This document shows positions 42,571 through 51,104 of a stretch of DNA of 64,000 nt, piece by piece. The notes under the pieces are model-generated. The model did no database searches, was not told the origin of the DNA, and saw only the letters and a list, made by a program, of their open reading frames with translations. How positions within the stretch are numbered: position 1 is the stretch's first letter; each line of letters starts with the position of its first letter. Source of the stretch: Ammoniphilus sp. YIM 78166 (GTDB lineage: Bacteria; Bacillota; Bacilli; Aneurinibacillales; RAOX-1); NCBI RefSeq assembly GCF_004522215.1, contig NZ_SDLR01000003.1, positions 372,001 to 436,000 of the forward strand, written 5' to 3'. The position numbers and the translations under genes are program-made.

Positions 42571-42599
42571 TTGACATGCAGGATGTTTGAAATTATATT
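42571..42599 (+). promoter_or_regulatory. sigma-A promoter of the deoxy-sugar operon
   Basis: TTGACA (42571-42576), 17-nt spacer, TATATT (42594-42599), with an operator starting at the next base. Confidence 0.75.
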
Positions 42600-42617
42600 A
42601 ATGTTAACGTTAACATT
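42600..42617 (+). promoter_or_regulatory. LacI operator of the deoxy-sugar operon
   Basis: AATGTTAACGTTAACATT, a perfect 18-bp palindrome abutting the -10 box and covering the expected start of transcription. Confidence 0.8.
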
Positions 42618-42724
42618 CCTTAACTAGGAGGTGGAAGATACCCGCCAATGGCAAGCAGGTCAAGGCCGAAGTCCTCGGCCATCAGGAGTTCAACTTTTAA
42701 TGGAGGAAAGGGGAGGACATGTTG

Positions 42725-43525
42725 ATGAGTAGAAGACGACTGGAGGATCGAGTCGCGCTAGTTACAGGAGGCAGTCGGGGAATTGGGGAAGCTATCGTAC
42801 TCCGCTTAGCCGAGGAAGGAGCCCATGTGGCGATCAATTATACGTCGGATCGTTCCCAGCCTATAGCCGAAAACGTCATGAAGCGGGCACAGCAATGGGG
42901 AGGCAGGGCCATTGTTGTCCAGGCGGATGTAGGGGATCGAGAACAAGTCAACGCGATGTTTGCCAAAGTGGAGCGAGAGCTTGGAGCCGTGGAAATTCTA
43001 GTGAATAACGCGGGAGTCGCCCCTTTTGAACCTTTCATGAAGCTGACCGACGAAACATGGGATCGCACCTTCAATACGAACGTAAAATCAATCTATATGT
43101 GTTCCCAACTCGCCGCCAAAGGCATGATTGAACGCAAGTCTGGGAAGATCATCAACATTCTGTCTACGGCAAGCCTCGTGGTGACGAGCCCCGTCATTCC
43201 CCACTACCAAGCTTCAAAAGCGGCGGGGCATATGCTGACCAAAGGAATGGCCATTGAATTAGGACCATACAACATTAACGTCAATGCTGTAGGACCTAGC
43301 ACCGTAGACACCGATATGTGCACCGAATACTTGGCTGATCCGGCGATCCGACTTCGCGAGGAAGAGGCCAATCCCATGAAGCGCCTGGGGACAGCTAAGC
43401 AAATCGGGGATGCGTGCGTTTTCCTGGCATCCGATGAAGCCATGCAGGTCAACGGACATCTGCTGATGGTTGATGGCGGGTTAACGGTAAAGGCCGCCCA
43501 ACCGCAAGACCATATGGAACGATAG
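42725..43525 (+). CDS. SDR sugar dehydrogenase (L-fucose/sugar 1-dehydrogenase candidate)
   Basis: A 266-residue SDR: TGGSRGIG near 15-22, NNAG, catalytic Tyr/Lys in YQASKAAGH and the MVDGGLT end. Asn-Tyr-Thr-Ser-Asp-Arg after strand 2 suggests NADP use. As first gene of the operon it is a candidate for oxidation of L-fucose or a like sugar to its lactone, but assignment between the two SDRs here is inference. ATG at 42725 is 9 nt after GGGGAGG; an ATG at 42719 is too close. The leader carries a GGCCGA/TCGGCC hairpin at 42665-42681. Confidence 0.8.
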   Translation: MSRRRLEDRVALVTGGSRGIGEAIVLRLAEEGAHVAINYTSDRSQPIAENVMKRAQQWGGRAIVVQADVGDREQVNAMFAKVERELGAVEILVNNAGVAPFEPFMKLTDETWDRTFNTNVKSIYMCSQLAAKGMIERKSGKIINILSTASLVVTSPVIPHYQASKAAGHMLTKGMAIELGPYNINVNAVGPSTVDTDMCTEYLADPAIRLREEEANPMKRLGTAKQIGDACVFLASDEAMQVNGHLLMVDGGLTVKAAQPQDHMER

Positions 43526-43538
43526 GGGGCTTAAGCTA

Positions 43539-44315
43539 ATGAGATTAAAGGATAAAGTGATCCTCATAACTGGTTCAGGTTCTGGCATAGGAAAAAGTAC
43601 GGCTCTACTGTTTGCGGCAGAAGGAGCCAAGGTTATCGTGAACGATCTGTCCCGGGAGCATGGGGAAGAAACCGTGGAAGGGATCAGACAGAAAGGCGGA
43701 GTTGCACAATTCATCCAAGCCGACGTCACCAATGCACTGGAGGTAGATCGGATGGTACAGCTCGTGATCGATACCTACGGACGAATTGATGTGCTTTTCA
43801 ATAATGCGGGGATCTCTGGTGTCGGGGCTGTTCACGAAACCAGCGAAGAGTTATGGGATCGTGTCGTGAACGTCAATCTCAAGGGAGTGTTCATGCCAAG
43901 CAAGTATGTGGTCCCCCATATGATGGAACAGCGGGAGGGCGGCAGTATAATCAACATGTCTTCGTGTATTGCCGAGATCGGGCTCATGAAAAGAGCGGTT
44001 TATTCGGCAACGAAGGGGGCGGTGCTTGCGCTGACAAAATCCATGCAGGTCGATTATGCCCCTTATAATATTCGGGTCAATGCCTTGCTCCCAGGTACGA
44101 TCCTCACTCCTTTCGTAGAGGATTATCTAAAGAAATCCTATGACAACCCTGAAGAAGCACTGCAAACGATTAAGAAGCGGCAGCTTGGAGGAGAGCTTGG
44201 ACGCCCTGAAGACGTTGCCCAAGCGGCTCTATTCCTCGCGTCAGACGATTCAAAATTTATGATGGGTTCCCCATTATATATAGATGGAGGAGCCGTATTC
44301 GGCAAGATGGCTTAA
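43539..44315 (+). CDS. SDR, 2-keto-3-deoxy-L-fuconate 4-dehydrogenase-like
   Basis: A 258-residue SDR with TGSGSGIG near 11-18, NNAG, Ser in INMSSCIAE, YSATKGAV and SPLYIDGGAVFG. Asp in NDLSREH after strand 2 suggests NAD. The FAH hydrolase gene follows after 23 nt, and this SDR/hydrolase pairing is that of the non-phosphorylating L-fucose route, where the SDR makes 2,4-diketo-3-deoxy-fuconate. It resembles the SDR at 18607 in role and context. Confidence 0.78.
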   Translation: MRLKDKVILITGSGSGIGKSTALLFAAEGAKVIVNDLSREHGEETVEGIRQKGGVAQFIQADVTNALEVDRMVQLVIDTYGRIDVLFNNAGISGVGAVHETSEELWDRVVNVNLKGVFMPSKYVVPHMMEQREGGSIINMSSCIAEIGLMKRAVYSATKGAVLALTKSMQVDYAPYNIRVNALLPGTILTPFVEDYLKKSYDNPEEALQTIKKRQLGGELGRPEDVAQAALFLASDDSKFMMGSPLYIDGGAVFGKMA

Positions 44316-44338
44316 AGACGGAAGAGGAGGATATCAAA

Positions 44339-45238
44339 ATGAAGCTGCTTACTTTCCATACCCCCGAAGGATTGGCCTTAGGGGTGAAAACGGCTAAAGG
44401 TGTATTAAATGTAGCAAAAGCGGCCAGTCTGGGCCCTGTTACCCAAATTCCTTTATCCATCCATGAACTTTTAACGGGAGGAGAAAAGGCGCGCTCAGAG
44501 CTAATGGAGCTCGTGCAAATGGCGGAAGGGCGCCGTGATGAGAACTTGTACCTTCAGGAAGAGGAATTACATATTGGCCCTTGTGTCCCAAATCCAGGCA
44601 AGATCATCTGCGTCGGTCTTAATTACCGCAAGCACGCGGAGGAGTCGAACATGCCTGTGCCGGAGTATCCTGTGCTTTTTAATAAGTTTAGCAACACGGT
44701 GGCTGCCCACGGCGATGTTATCGCTTTGCCGGAGAACGCCCGTGAAATTGATTATGAAGCCGAGCTCGTCATCGTGATGGGCAAGAAGGCGAAACAGGTG
44801 GAGAAAGACAAAGCCCTTGATTATGTATTTGGCTATTGCAATGTAAACGATTTGTCGGCACGCGATTTACAAATGAGAACGTCCCAATGGCTTCTGGGCA
44901 AATGTTTAGATCACTTTAGCCCATTAGGTCCCTATTTGGTTACGTCTGATGAAGTAGGCAATCCCAATGACTTGTCCGTTCGAACTTATGTAAACGGAGA
45001 AGTGCGGCAGGACTCCCATACGTCCGATATGATCTTTCACTGCGAGGAAATTGTCAGCTACATTTCTCAATATATGACCTTAGAGCCTGGAGATATTATC
45101 CTGACAGGAACTCCGGAGGGCGTCATTTTAGGTTATCCCAAAGAACAGCAAGTATGGCTGAAGGATGGCGATGAAGTCACCATTGAGATTGAGAAGCTGG
45201 GCCGACTAACCAATCGCTTCCGACAGGATGCGGTATAA
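44339..45238 (+). CDS. FAH-family 2,4-diketo-3-deoxy-L-fuconate hydrolase-like
   Basis: A 299-residue FAH-fold enzyme: ICVGLNYRKHAEE, metal-binding DYEAELVIVMGK, NVNDLSARDLQ and ILTGTPEGV. It should cleave 2,4-diketo-3-deoxy-fuconate to pyruvate and L-lactate. It is a close relative of the protein at 20944, sharing long stretches such as the DEVGNPNDL and DMIFHC segments. AGAGGAGGA precedes the ATG. A 65-nt gap with a hairpin and a ten-codon mini-frame follows. Confidence 0.83.
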   Translation: MKLLTFHTPEGLALGVKTAKGVLNVAKAASLGPVTQIPLSIHELLTGGEKARSELMELVQMAEGRRDENLYLQEEELHIGPCVPNPGKIICVGLNYRKHAEESNMPVPEYPVLFNKFSNTVAAHGDVIALPENAREIDYEAELVIVMGKKAKQVEKDKALDYVFGYCNVNDLSARDLQMRTSQWLLGKCLDHFSPLGPYLVTSDEVGNPNDLSVRTYVNGEVRQDSHTSDMIFHCEEIVSYISQYMTLEPGDIILTGTPEGVILGYPKEQQVWLKDGDEVTIEIEKLGRLTNRFRQDAV

Positions 45239-45262
45239 AAAGCTTGAAGGAGGGTCTTAGGG

Positions 45263-45295
45263 ATGTGTACCCGAAGACACTTCCTTACTAAATAG
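45263..45295 (+). other. ten-codon mini-frame with hairpin
   Basis: AAGGAGGG at 45246-45253 precedes ATG and a ten-codon frame (MCTRRHFLTK, stop). The same stretch can fold as GTCTT.GGG/CCC.AAGAC (45256-45279). It may be a short leader peptide or chance; no support beyond the ribosome site. Confidence 0.25.
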
Positions 45296-45309
45296 GGAGG
45301 CGAGTGGCT

Positions 45310-46167
45310 ATGCGAATTGACGCCCACCAGCACTTCTGGAAGTTGGATCGTGGGGATTATCACTGGCTGAGTTCCGAACTAGGAATTCTCCATCAAGACT
45401 TTCTGCCGCACCATCTGCTTCCCCGGCTGAAGGAGCACGATATTGACCGTACCATCCTGGTTCAGGCTGCACCGACTGTAGAAGAAACAGAATACATGCT
45501 CGAATTATATGAACAAAACGAGTTTATAGCTGGAGTTGTAGGGTGGTTGGATCTAGATTCTTCGGATTTTCCAAAGCTGTTTCAAAAATATCGAAAGCAT
45601 CCCGGATTTATCGGCTTAAGGCCGATGCTGCAGGATCTGCAGGATGATCGCTGGATTCTAAGGGAGCAAGTGAAAACAAATCTGAGAATCCTCGTTGAAC
45701 ATGATTTTCCCATTGATATCCTGGTTTTTCCGCACCATCTCCCTCATATCCATGAGCTCTTCTTAGAGCTTCCCAATTTAAGGGCTGTGATTGACCACGC
45801 GGCTAAGCCTCCTATTCGTGAGCATAAGCTGGAGCCTTGGAAACAGCAAATGGCAGCCCTCTCCCGCTTTCCCAAGGTGATGTGCAAGCTATCTGGTCTG
45901 ATTACCGAAGCGGAACCAGACCATTGGACTGTACAAGATCTTGTCCCATATGTGCATCATGTTTTCGAGCAATTTGGCGCAAGGCGAGTCATGTTCGGCA
46001 GCGATTGGCCGGTTTGTTTATTAGCAGGCAATTATACTGAGGTTCACGAGGCTCTTATAGCAGCTCTTCCCAAAACGCTGTCACTAGAAGACCATACCGC
46101 TATTTTTGGCACGAACGCCGCCGCCTTTTACCAATTATTTAAAAGCATACCGGAGGAGGAACAGTAA
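45310..46167 (+). CDS. amidohydrolase, L-fuconolactonase-like
   Basis: A 285-residue amidohydrolase_2 protein. The metal-binding HxH is His6 and His8 (RIDAHQHFW), followed by GLRPML near 99-104, VIDHAAKPP and the closing MFGSDWPV Asp. This set matches L-fucono-1,5-lactonases and related sugar lactonases. It would open the lactone made by an SDR of the operon. ATG at 45310 is 9 nt after GGGAGG; GTG at 45304 is in frame but too near. The small gene at 46168 follows without a gap. Confidence 0.85.
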   Translation: MRIDAHQHFWKLDRGDYHWLSSELGILHQDFLPHHLLPRLKEHDIDRTILVQAAPTVEETEYMLELYEQNEFIAGVVGWLDLDSSDFPKLFQKYRKHPGFIGLRPMLQDLQDDRWILREQVKTNLRILVEHDFPIDILVFPHHLPHIHELFLELPNLRAVIDHAAKPPIREHKLEPWKQQMAALSRFPKVMCKLSGLITEAEPDHWTVQDLVPYVHHVFEQFGARRVMFGSDWPVCLLAGNYTEVHEALIAALPKTLSLEDHTAIFGTNAAAFYQLFKSIPEEEQ

Positions 46168-46374
46168 ATGAAATGGCAGTATCTGATCAGTCAGGATGAA
46201 GCCATGCTCCCTCGGCTCGGGCAGGAGGGTTGGGAACTGATAGCTGTCGTCCCAAGCGGTCAGCACTTAAAATTCTACTTTAAGCAGCCCTATTTAACCC
46301 TCGCCGAACAAATAACGGAAGAGCAACGCGAGGAAGTCTATCGCCAATTAAGGAAGGGAGAAGAGTACTCATGA
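46168..46374 (+). CDS. small DUF4177-like protein
   Basis: A 68-residue protein starting directly after the lactonase stop, with GGAGGAGG upstream. MKWQYLISQDE then GQEGWELIAVVPSG and LKFYFKQP resemble the DUF4177/DUF1737 fold seen in many small bacterial proteins of unknown function. The end is charged. Its TGA overlaps the ATG of the RbsD-like gene. Role in the pathway unknown. Confidence 0.65.
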   Translation: MKWQYLISQDEAMLPRLGQEGWELIAVVPSGQHLKFYFKQPYLTLAEQITEEQREEVYRQLRKGEEYS

Positions 46375-46757
46375 AGAAAAGCGGAATTCTTCATCCCGAG
46401 CTCTCGCGTATGATTGCGAGTCTGGGTCATACCGATTATATTGTTCTAGCGGATAGAGGATACCCTATCCCGAAGGAAGTAGACCGTATAAACCTGGGGA
46501 TAACCGATGATCTCCCTACCATTCCACAACTGCTTGAAGCCATTTCAGTAGAAATGAAGATTGATCGTATCCTGGTGACCCGTGAAATGGAAGACGTCAG
46601 TCCCAAGAGACTGAAAGAATTAAAAGACGCGTACCCAGACATTCCGATCCTGGCAGTTACACATAGGGAACTGAAAAAACTGACGAAAGAAGCGGCGGGA
46701 GTAGTGAAAACCGCGGATACGACCCCTTATTCAAATATGATACTTGTTTCGGGTTAA
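46371..46757 (+). CDS. RbsD/FucU-type sugar mutarotase
   Basis: A 128-residue RbsD/FucU-family protein. His20 (SLGHTD) and Asp28 (LADRG) are at the catalytic positions and the end has the TTPYSNMIL form of the Tyr/Asn loop. RbsD acts on ribose and FucU on L-fucose; both speed anomer conversion. In a deoxy-sugar operon a fucose mutarotase role is plausible, feeding the anomer used by the dehydrogenase. ATG overlaps the stop of the small upstream gene. Confidence 0.85.
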   Translation: MKKSGILHPELSRMIASLGHTDYIVLADRGYPIPKEVDRINLGITDDLPTIPQLLEAISVEMKIDRILVTREMEDVSPKRLKELKDAYPDIPILAVTHRELKKLTKEAAGVVKTADTTPYSNMILVSG

Positions 46758-46852
46758 AGTAGTATTAAATTGCCAAGCTCGTCATATCTATCAAAAAGGG
46801 GGCTTGACTGGATGCCTCTGCTACTTTCGAAGAATGAAAGGTGTTGCGAACG

Positions 46853-48037
46853 ATGCCATGGCGACACCTTTTTTCCATCCTATTGAAAGAAGGGTTCGTT
46901 TTGCTTCTACGTTTGGCTGTAGCGCAAATGCTATTCACTGCCATCTACCAATTTTCCACCCTGTTTATTAATACCTATCTTTTTAAGCAGAACCAGGATA
47001 TTCGAATGGTTGCTGAGTATAACTTTTATCTTTTCTTTTTTTGGGGCCTCTGTTTTTATCTCGGATTTAAGTGCTGTGAGAAAAATGCGAGATTCAGTAT
47101 GGTGATTGCCGGCGTTTCGAGTCTGATGGCCATGGGGCTGCTCATCGCGGAAGTCAGCTATCCGCTGGTCTTAGGGCTACTTATGGGAGCGACGGGCGGG
47201 TTTTTTTGGCCGCCTTATCTATCAATCTATCGAACCCTTGGAAAGAGCAGCGAAGGGTCAGGGACTTTTGCTAAAGCCTCCGTTCTGGCAAGTGTCATTC
47301 CTGTCCTGATCCCCATTTTTTTTGGTCATGTGGTGGAAGGAACGGGTTATCTAGTAGGGTTTGCTATCATTGCCCTTGTTTCTGCAGGCATCATAGGCAT
47401 CAGCTTGTTTATGCCCAAGCATCATACGCAAAAAATACAACTCAGACCGTCTTCGTTTCGCCATCCATCCTTCTTCTTGTCTAATGTATTGCAAGGTTTC
47501 TATTTCAGTTTTATCGGCGTAGCCGCGGGACTTTTGGTTTACATATCCGGAGAAGGGGAGGCAAACGTCGGCACCTTCGCTACGTTTTATGGCTTAGTCA
47601 CGCTAGGGGTTAATCTCATCATGGGTTTTCTTTTGTCACAGCGAAATAACGCGATGGGACTGGTTCTTGCTGTGATGGTCTATCCTCTTGCCTCCACCCT
47701 TTTCCTCAGTGAGTGGGATATGAGGTTAATCGTTTTTAATTTTTTAGTCGCCGCAGCCGGCCCCTTATTTTTGAATCCCGTCGTAGGGCTTAACTTTACG
47801 TACATTAACCAAGCGTTCCCGAATGGAGATGAAGGAATCTTTATCCGAGAATGTGGGTTAACGGTAGGAAGATTACTATTTTTTATATGCTTGGCGCTTG
47901 TAGGATTCTCCGCGGAGGATCTTGCATTCTATGCTTTTTGCCTAGCGGCTTCTTTTTTGCCGCTTAGTGTTTATATGATCATTCGAAAGTGGGAGAGACC
48001 TTCAGAGGTTGCTGGGAAAAAGGAGGAAAGTGCATGA
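46853..48037 (+). CDS. MFS transporter
   Basis: A 394-residue protein with about twelve membrane helices, two halves of six, and a central basic loop after LFMPKHHTQK. LGLLMGATGGFFWPPYLSIYR is the clearest segment. Probably a sugar or sugar-acid carrier for the operon, but no substrate motif is visible. The ATG at 46853 fits AAAGGTG upstream; GTG at 46841 is an alternative. ATGA overlap with the SMP-30 gene. Confidence 0.82.
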   Translation: MPWRHLFSILLKEGFVLLLRLAVAQMLFTAIYQFSTLFINTYLFKQNQDIRMVAEYNFYLFFFWGLCFYLGFKCCEKNARFSMVIAGVSSLMAMGLLIAEVSYPLVLGLLMGATGGFFWPPYLSIYRTLGKSSEGSGTFAKASVLASVIPVLIPIFFGHVVEGTGYLVGFAIIALVSAGIIGISLFMPKHHTQKIQLRPSSFRHPSFFLSNVLQGFYFSFIGVAAGLLVYISGEGEANVGTFATFYGLVTLGVNLIMGFLLSQRNNAMGLVLAVMVYPLASTLFLSEWDMRLIVFNFLVAAAGPLFLNPVVGLNFTYINQAFPNGDEGIFIRECGLTVGRLLFFICLALVGFSAEDLAFYAFCLAASFLPLSVYMIIRKWERPSEVAGKKEESA

Positions 48038-48909
48038 GTAGAGTGGAGCTCGTTATCGATGCCAAAGCAATTTTAGGAGAGGGCCCCAGCTGGGATTCGA
48101 AGAAAGGGATTCTCTATTGGGTCGATATCATAGGGAAGAAGGTTCACCTGTTTCATCCCATGTCCGGAGAATCAAGGGTGATACCTGTAGGACAAATGGT
48201 AGGGGCTGTAGTTCCAAGAGATTCGGGAGGTGTCATGCTGGCCATGGAGGATGGCTTTTATGCTTGTAATACGGAAGCGGAAACCTTAGAAAAACATGGG
48301 GACCCTGGCTCCGTTGGAAGTCATATGCGATTTAACGATGGAAAGTGTGATGCTGCCGGCCGATTCTGGGCGGGAACCATGGATCGTAGTGAACTCGAGC
48401 CTATGGGAGCCCTCTTCGTCTTGGATCCGCATCAAGGGGTAAGAAAAATGGTGGATCGCGTTACCGTCTCCAATGGCATCACATGGAATAAGGAACATAC
48501 GACGATGTATTATATTGATTCCCCGACAAGGAGGGTGGATGCGTTTGACTTTGATCTGCATTCCGGAGCCATTAGTCGGCGCCGGACAGTCGTTCGCATC
48601 CCTGAAGGTGAAGGACTTCCCGATGGCATGACGATGGACGAGGAGGGCATGCTCTGGATTGCCCATTGGGACGGCTATCAGGTTTCAAGATGGAATCCGG
48701 CAACGGGTGAGAAGCTGGAAAAAGTCCCTCTGCCTGTTGCTAGAGTCACATCCTGTGTGTTTGCAGGGGAACAGTTGAATGAATTGTATATTACCACGGC
48801 ACGAATCGGGATCGATTCTAACAAATTGGAAAATCAGCCTTATGCCGGAGGGCTATTTAAAATCAAAACCGCAGTTCGAGGAGTACCTACCTATGGCTAT
48901 TCCGGATAA
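48034..48909 (+). CDS. SMP-30/gluconolactonase/regucalcin-family lactonase
   Basis: A 291-residue six-blade beta-propeller. LGEGPSWD at 14-21 carries the first metal Glu, RFNDGKCDAAGRFWAGTMD near 98-116 and SNGITWNKEHTTMYYIDSPT near 147-166 supply Asn and substrate contacts, and LPDGMTMDEEGMLWIAHWDG the closing Asp. It hydrolyses sugar lactones with a divalent metal. With the amidohydrolase at 45310 the operon has two lactonase candidates, perhaps for 1,4- and 1,5-lactones. Start at 48034 overlaps the MFS stop. Confidence 0.9.
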   Translation: MSRVELVIDAKAILGEGPSWDSKKGILYWVDIIGKKVHLFHPMSGESRVIPVGQMVGAVVPRDSGGVMLAMEDGFYACNTEAETLEKHGDPGSVGSHMRFNDGKCDAAGRFWAGTMDRSELEPMGALFVLDPHQGVRKMVDRVTVSNGITWNKEHTTMYYIDSPTRRVDAFDFDLHSGAISRRRTVVRIPEGEGLPDGMTMDEEGMLWIAHWDGYQVSRWNPATGEKLEKVPLPVARVTSCVFAGEQLNELYITTARIGIDSNKLENQPYAGGLFKIKTAVRGVPTYGYSG

Positions 48910-49195
48910 AGAAGGACTCATAGAGGTGAGGATCAGACTGTTTGGCGCGATCCAAATGAAGACCAGGTGGTCTGACGAATCAATCTTCCTTCGCCAGAAG
49001 GCGACGGTTGCTGAGCTTCTCCAGGTTCTGTATGAAAAAGACCCCGGTTTACAGTCCATGATCGAAGGAAAGGAGCGGGCTCTCTCTGCGCTTATGCTAG
49101 TCAACTTCTTCGATATTAAAAGAAAAGAAGGCTTGAATACGGTGCTGTCTCATGGCGATCAAGTTGACGTGATTTCCATGATCAGCGGTGGGTAG
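48893..49195 (+). CDS. MoaD/ThiS-like sulfur carrier
   Basis: A 100-residue ubiquitin-like protein: VRIRLFGAIQ, a helix ATVAELLQVLYEKDP and a C-terminal SMISGG ending in the Gly-Gly that is thiocarboxylated in MoaD proteins. It lies just before a tungsten/molybdopterin enzyme and probably donates sulfur for, or associates with, its cofactor; MoaD-like partners of AOR genes are common. It starts inside the SMP-30 end (17 nt overlap). Confidence 0.8.
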   Translation: MAIPDKEGLIEVRIRLFGAIQMKTRWSDESIFLRQKATVAELLQVLYEKDPGLQSMIEGKERALSALMLVNFFDIKRKEGLNTVLSHGDQVDVISMISGG

Positions 49196-49235
49196 GATTT
49201 ACGGTTTATTATTCATAAAAAGGGGGAAAAAGGGC

Positions 49236-51104
49236 ATGCGCGGCGGATATATGGGAAAAATCCTGTTTGTAAACTTAACCACAAGTAAAATTTGGGAAGA
49301 GGAATTGAGTCAAAAGCTCCAGCAGGAATTTTTGGGAGGATATGGTATCGGGGCTAGGATACTTTATAGCCGAATGAAGCCCCATGTGGATCCACTAGGG
49401 CCGGAAAACCTCTTTGGTATTGTGACTGGGCCTTTAACTGGAACCCCAGCCATTACCGGCAACCGCTGGGTGGCTGTAGCCAAATCCCCCTTAACACATA
49501 CTTGGGGGGACGCCAACTGCGGAGGCACCTTCGGCCCCGCGCTCAAGCGCTCAGGCTATGATGCCATCTTCGTTGAGGGTCAAGCGGAGTCGCCCGTCTA
49601 TATTTACATTGAGGATGGCCAGGTGGAGATCCGCGATGCGTCTGAAGCCTGGGGAAAAGAGACCTGGGAGGCGGAGGCCATCCTAAAGAAGGACCACGGC
49701 GGGACGAAGCCAGAAGCCGCCTTAATCGGCCCTGGCGGAGAAAAGCTTTCTTTAATCAGCGCAGTGATGAATGATGAAGGGCGAGCAGCCGGACGATCGG
49801 GTTTGGGAGCTGTTATGGGGTCCAAGAAGCTAAAAGCTATTGTCGCCGGAGGCAGTCAACCGATTCCGGTTGCCAGGCCAGCAGAGATGAAGAAGGTGCG
49901 GCAAAACGCCAACAAGCAAATGATCAAGCGCGATATATGGAAGTTTATGAGTAAATACGGAACGACTGGAATCACGGGCGGATCGGCGATTTCCGGTGAT
50001 TCTCCGGTACGCAATTGGGGAGGCGTAGGCGTAAAGGATTTCCCCCATGCAGAGCCCATCGGCAAGGGGCTAGTCGACAACTATAAGGAAAAGTCTTATG
50101 GATGCTGGCAATGCCCCATCGCCTGCGGAGCCATTGTGGAAGTGAAGGAAGGTCCTTATAAGGTGCGGGGGCATAAACCCGAGTATGAAACGACAGGGGG
50201 ATTCGGAACGCTGCTGCTCAACAATAACCCCGAGTCCATTATTTATCTCAATGATCTCTGTAACCGGGCTGGCTTAGACGTCATCTCCGTTGCGGGAACG
50301 GTCGGGTTTGCCATTGAGTGCCTGGAACATGGCATTCTCACTCAAGAGGATGTAAATGGTCTAGAGCTTTCGTGGGGAAACCATGAAGCCATTGTCCATT
50401 TGGTGAGAGATATCGTGGATCGGAGAGGGATCGGAAATCTGCTGGCCGATGGAGTCAAGGTGGCTTCAGAAAAACTAGGAGAACGCTCTGAGCCCTTCGC
50501 CATCCATGTTCATGGGCAAGAGCTCCCGATGCATGACCCTAGGCTCTCGCCAGGGTACGCAACGACCTATATGCTAGATGCGACCCCAGGAAGACATACC
50601 CAAGGCGGAAGCCACATCATTGAAGAAGGGGCAACGCATCCATACCTGGGAATCACGGAGTTAATTGCAGATAAGTACAACTATACAGGCAAAGGCAAGA
50701 AGCATAAAATCATGAGCAATTACATCCATACCGTCAATGCCGCAGGCATCTGCCTATTTGGCGACTTTTGCTCCACCCCAGAGGATCTTGCTCAATTTTT
50801 GACCGAGGCGATCGGGGAGGAGTTTACAGCTGAAAGACTTCTTACCATCGGTGAACGCATTGCCGCAATCCGTACGGCCTTCAATGTTCGAGAAGGAATC
50901 CTACCAATGGAGATTAAAGTTCCGAACCGAATGATCGGGATGCCCCCCCAAACTGAAGGACCTCTTCAGGATGTTACCATTGATCTGAAGACGCAAAACG
51001 AAGATTACTTGCGAGAAATGGGCTGGGATCTGAAAACAGGCGCCCCTACAGTAGAAAGCTTAATCCGACTTGGACTCACGGATGTAGCTGACGATATTTC
51101 ATAG
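49236..51104 (+). CDS. aldehyde:ferredoxin oxidoreductase (tungsten AOR family)
   Basis: A 622-residue AOR-family protein. The N-terminal GKILFVNLTT and VTGPLTGT...GNRWVAVAKSPLTHTWGDANCGG bind the bis-pterin cofactor. The [4Fe-4S] cysteines are Cys290, Cys293, Cys297 (CWQCPIAC) and a distal Cys506 or Cys512 in GICLFGDFC. Members oxidise aldehydes to acids with ferredoxin. In this operon it could oxidise lactaldehyde or the sugar itself. Starts at 49236 (RBS AAGGGGGAA) or 49251. Last gene of the operon. Confidence 0.9.
   Translation: MRGGYMGKILFVNLTTSKIWEEELSQKLQQEFLGGYGIGARILYSRMKPHVDPLGPENLFGIVTGPLTGTPAITGNRWVAVAKSPLTHTWGDANCGGTFGPALKRSGYDAIFVEGQAESPVYIYIEDGQVEIRDASEAWGKETWEAEAILKKDHGGTKPEAALIGPGGEKLSLISAVMNDEGRAAGRSGLGAVMGSKKLKAIVAGGSQPIPVARPAEMKKVRQNANKQMIKRDIWKFMSKYGTTGITGGSAISGDSPVRNWGGVGVKDFPHAEPIGKGLVDNYKEKSYGCWQCPIACGAIVEVKEGPYKVRGHKPEYETTGGFGTLLLNNNPESIIYLNDLCNRAGLDVISVAGTVGFAIECLEHGILTQEDVNGLELSWGNHEAIVHLVRDIVDRRGIGNLLADGVKVASEKLGERSEPFAIHVHGQELPMHDPRLSPGYATTYMLDATPGRHTQGGSHIIEEGATHPYLGITELIADKYNYTGKGKKHKIMSNYIHTVNAAGICLFGDFCSTPEDLAQFLTEAIGEEFTAERLLTIGERIAAIRTAFNVREGILPMEIKVPNRMIGMPPQTEGPLQDVTIDLKTQNEDYLREMGWDLKTGAPTVESLIRLGLTDVADDIS

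Noticed and set aside
42648..42725. Leader peptide gene before the first SDR
   Set aside because: A 25-codon frame ends in TGATG overlapping the SDR start, but the AGGAGG is 15 nt from its ATG, too far, and the stretch is better explained as a leader with a small GGCCGA/TCGGCC hairpin.
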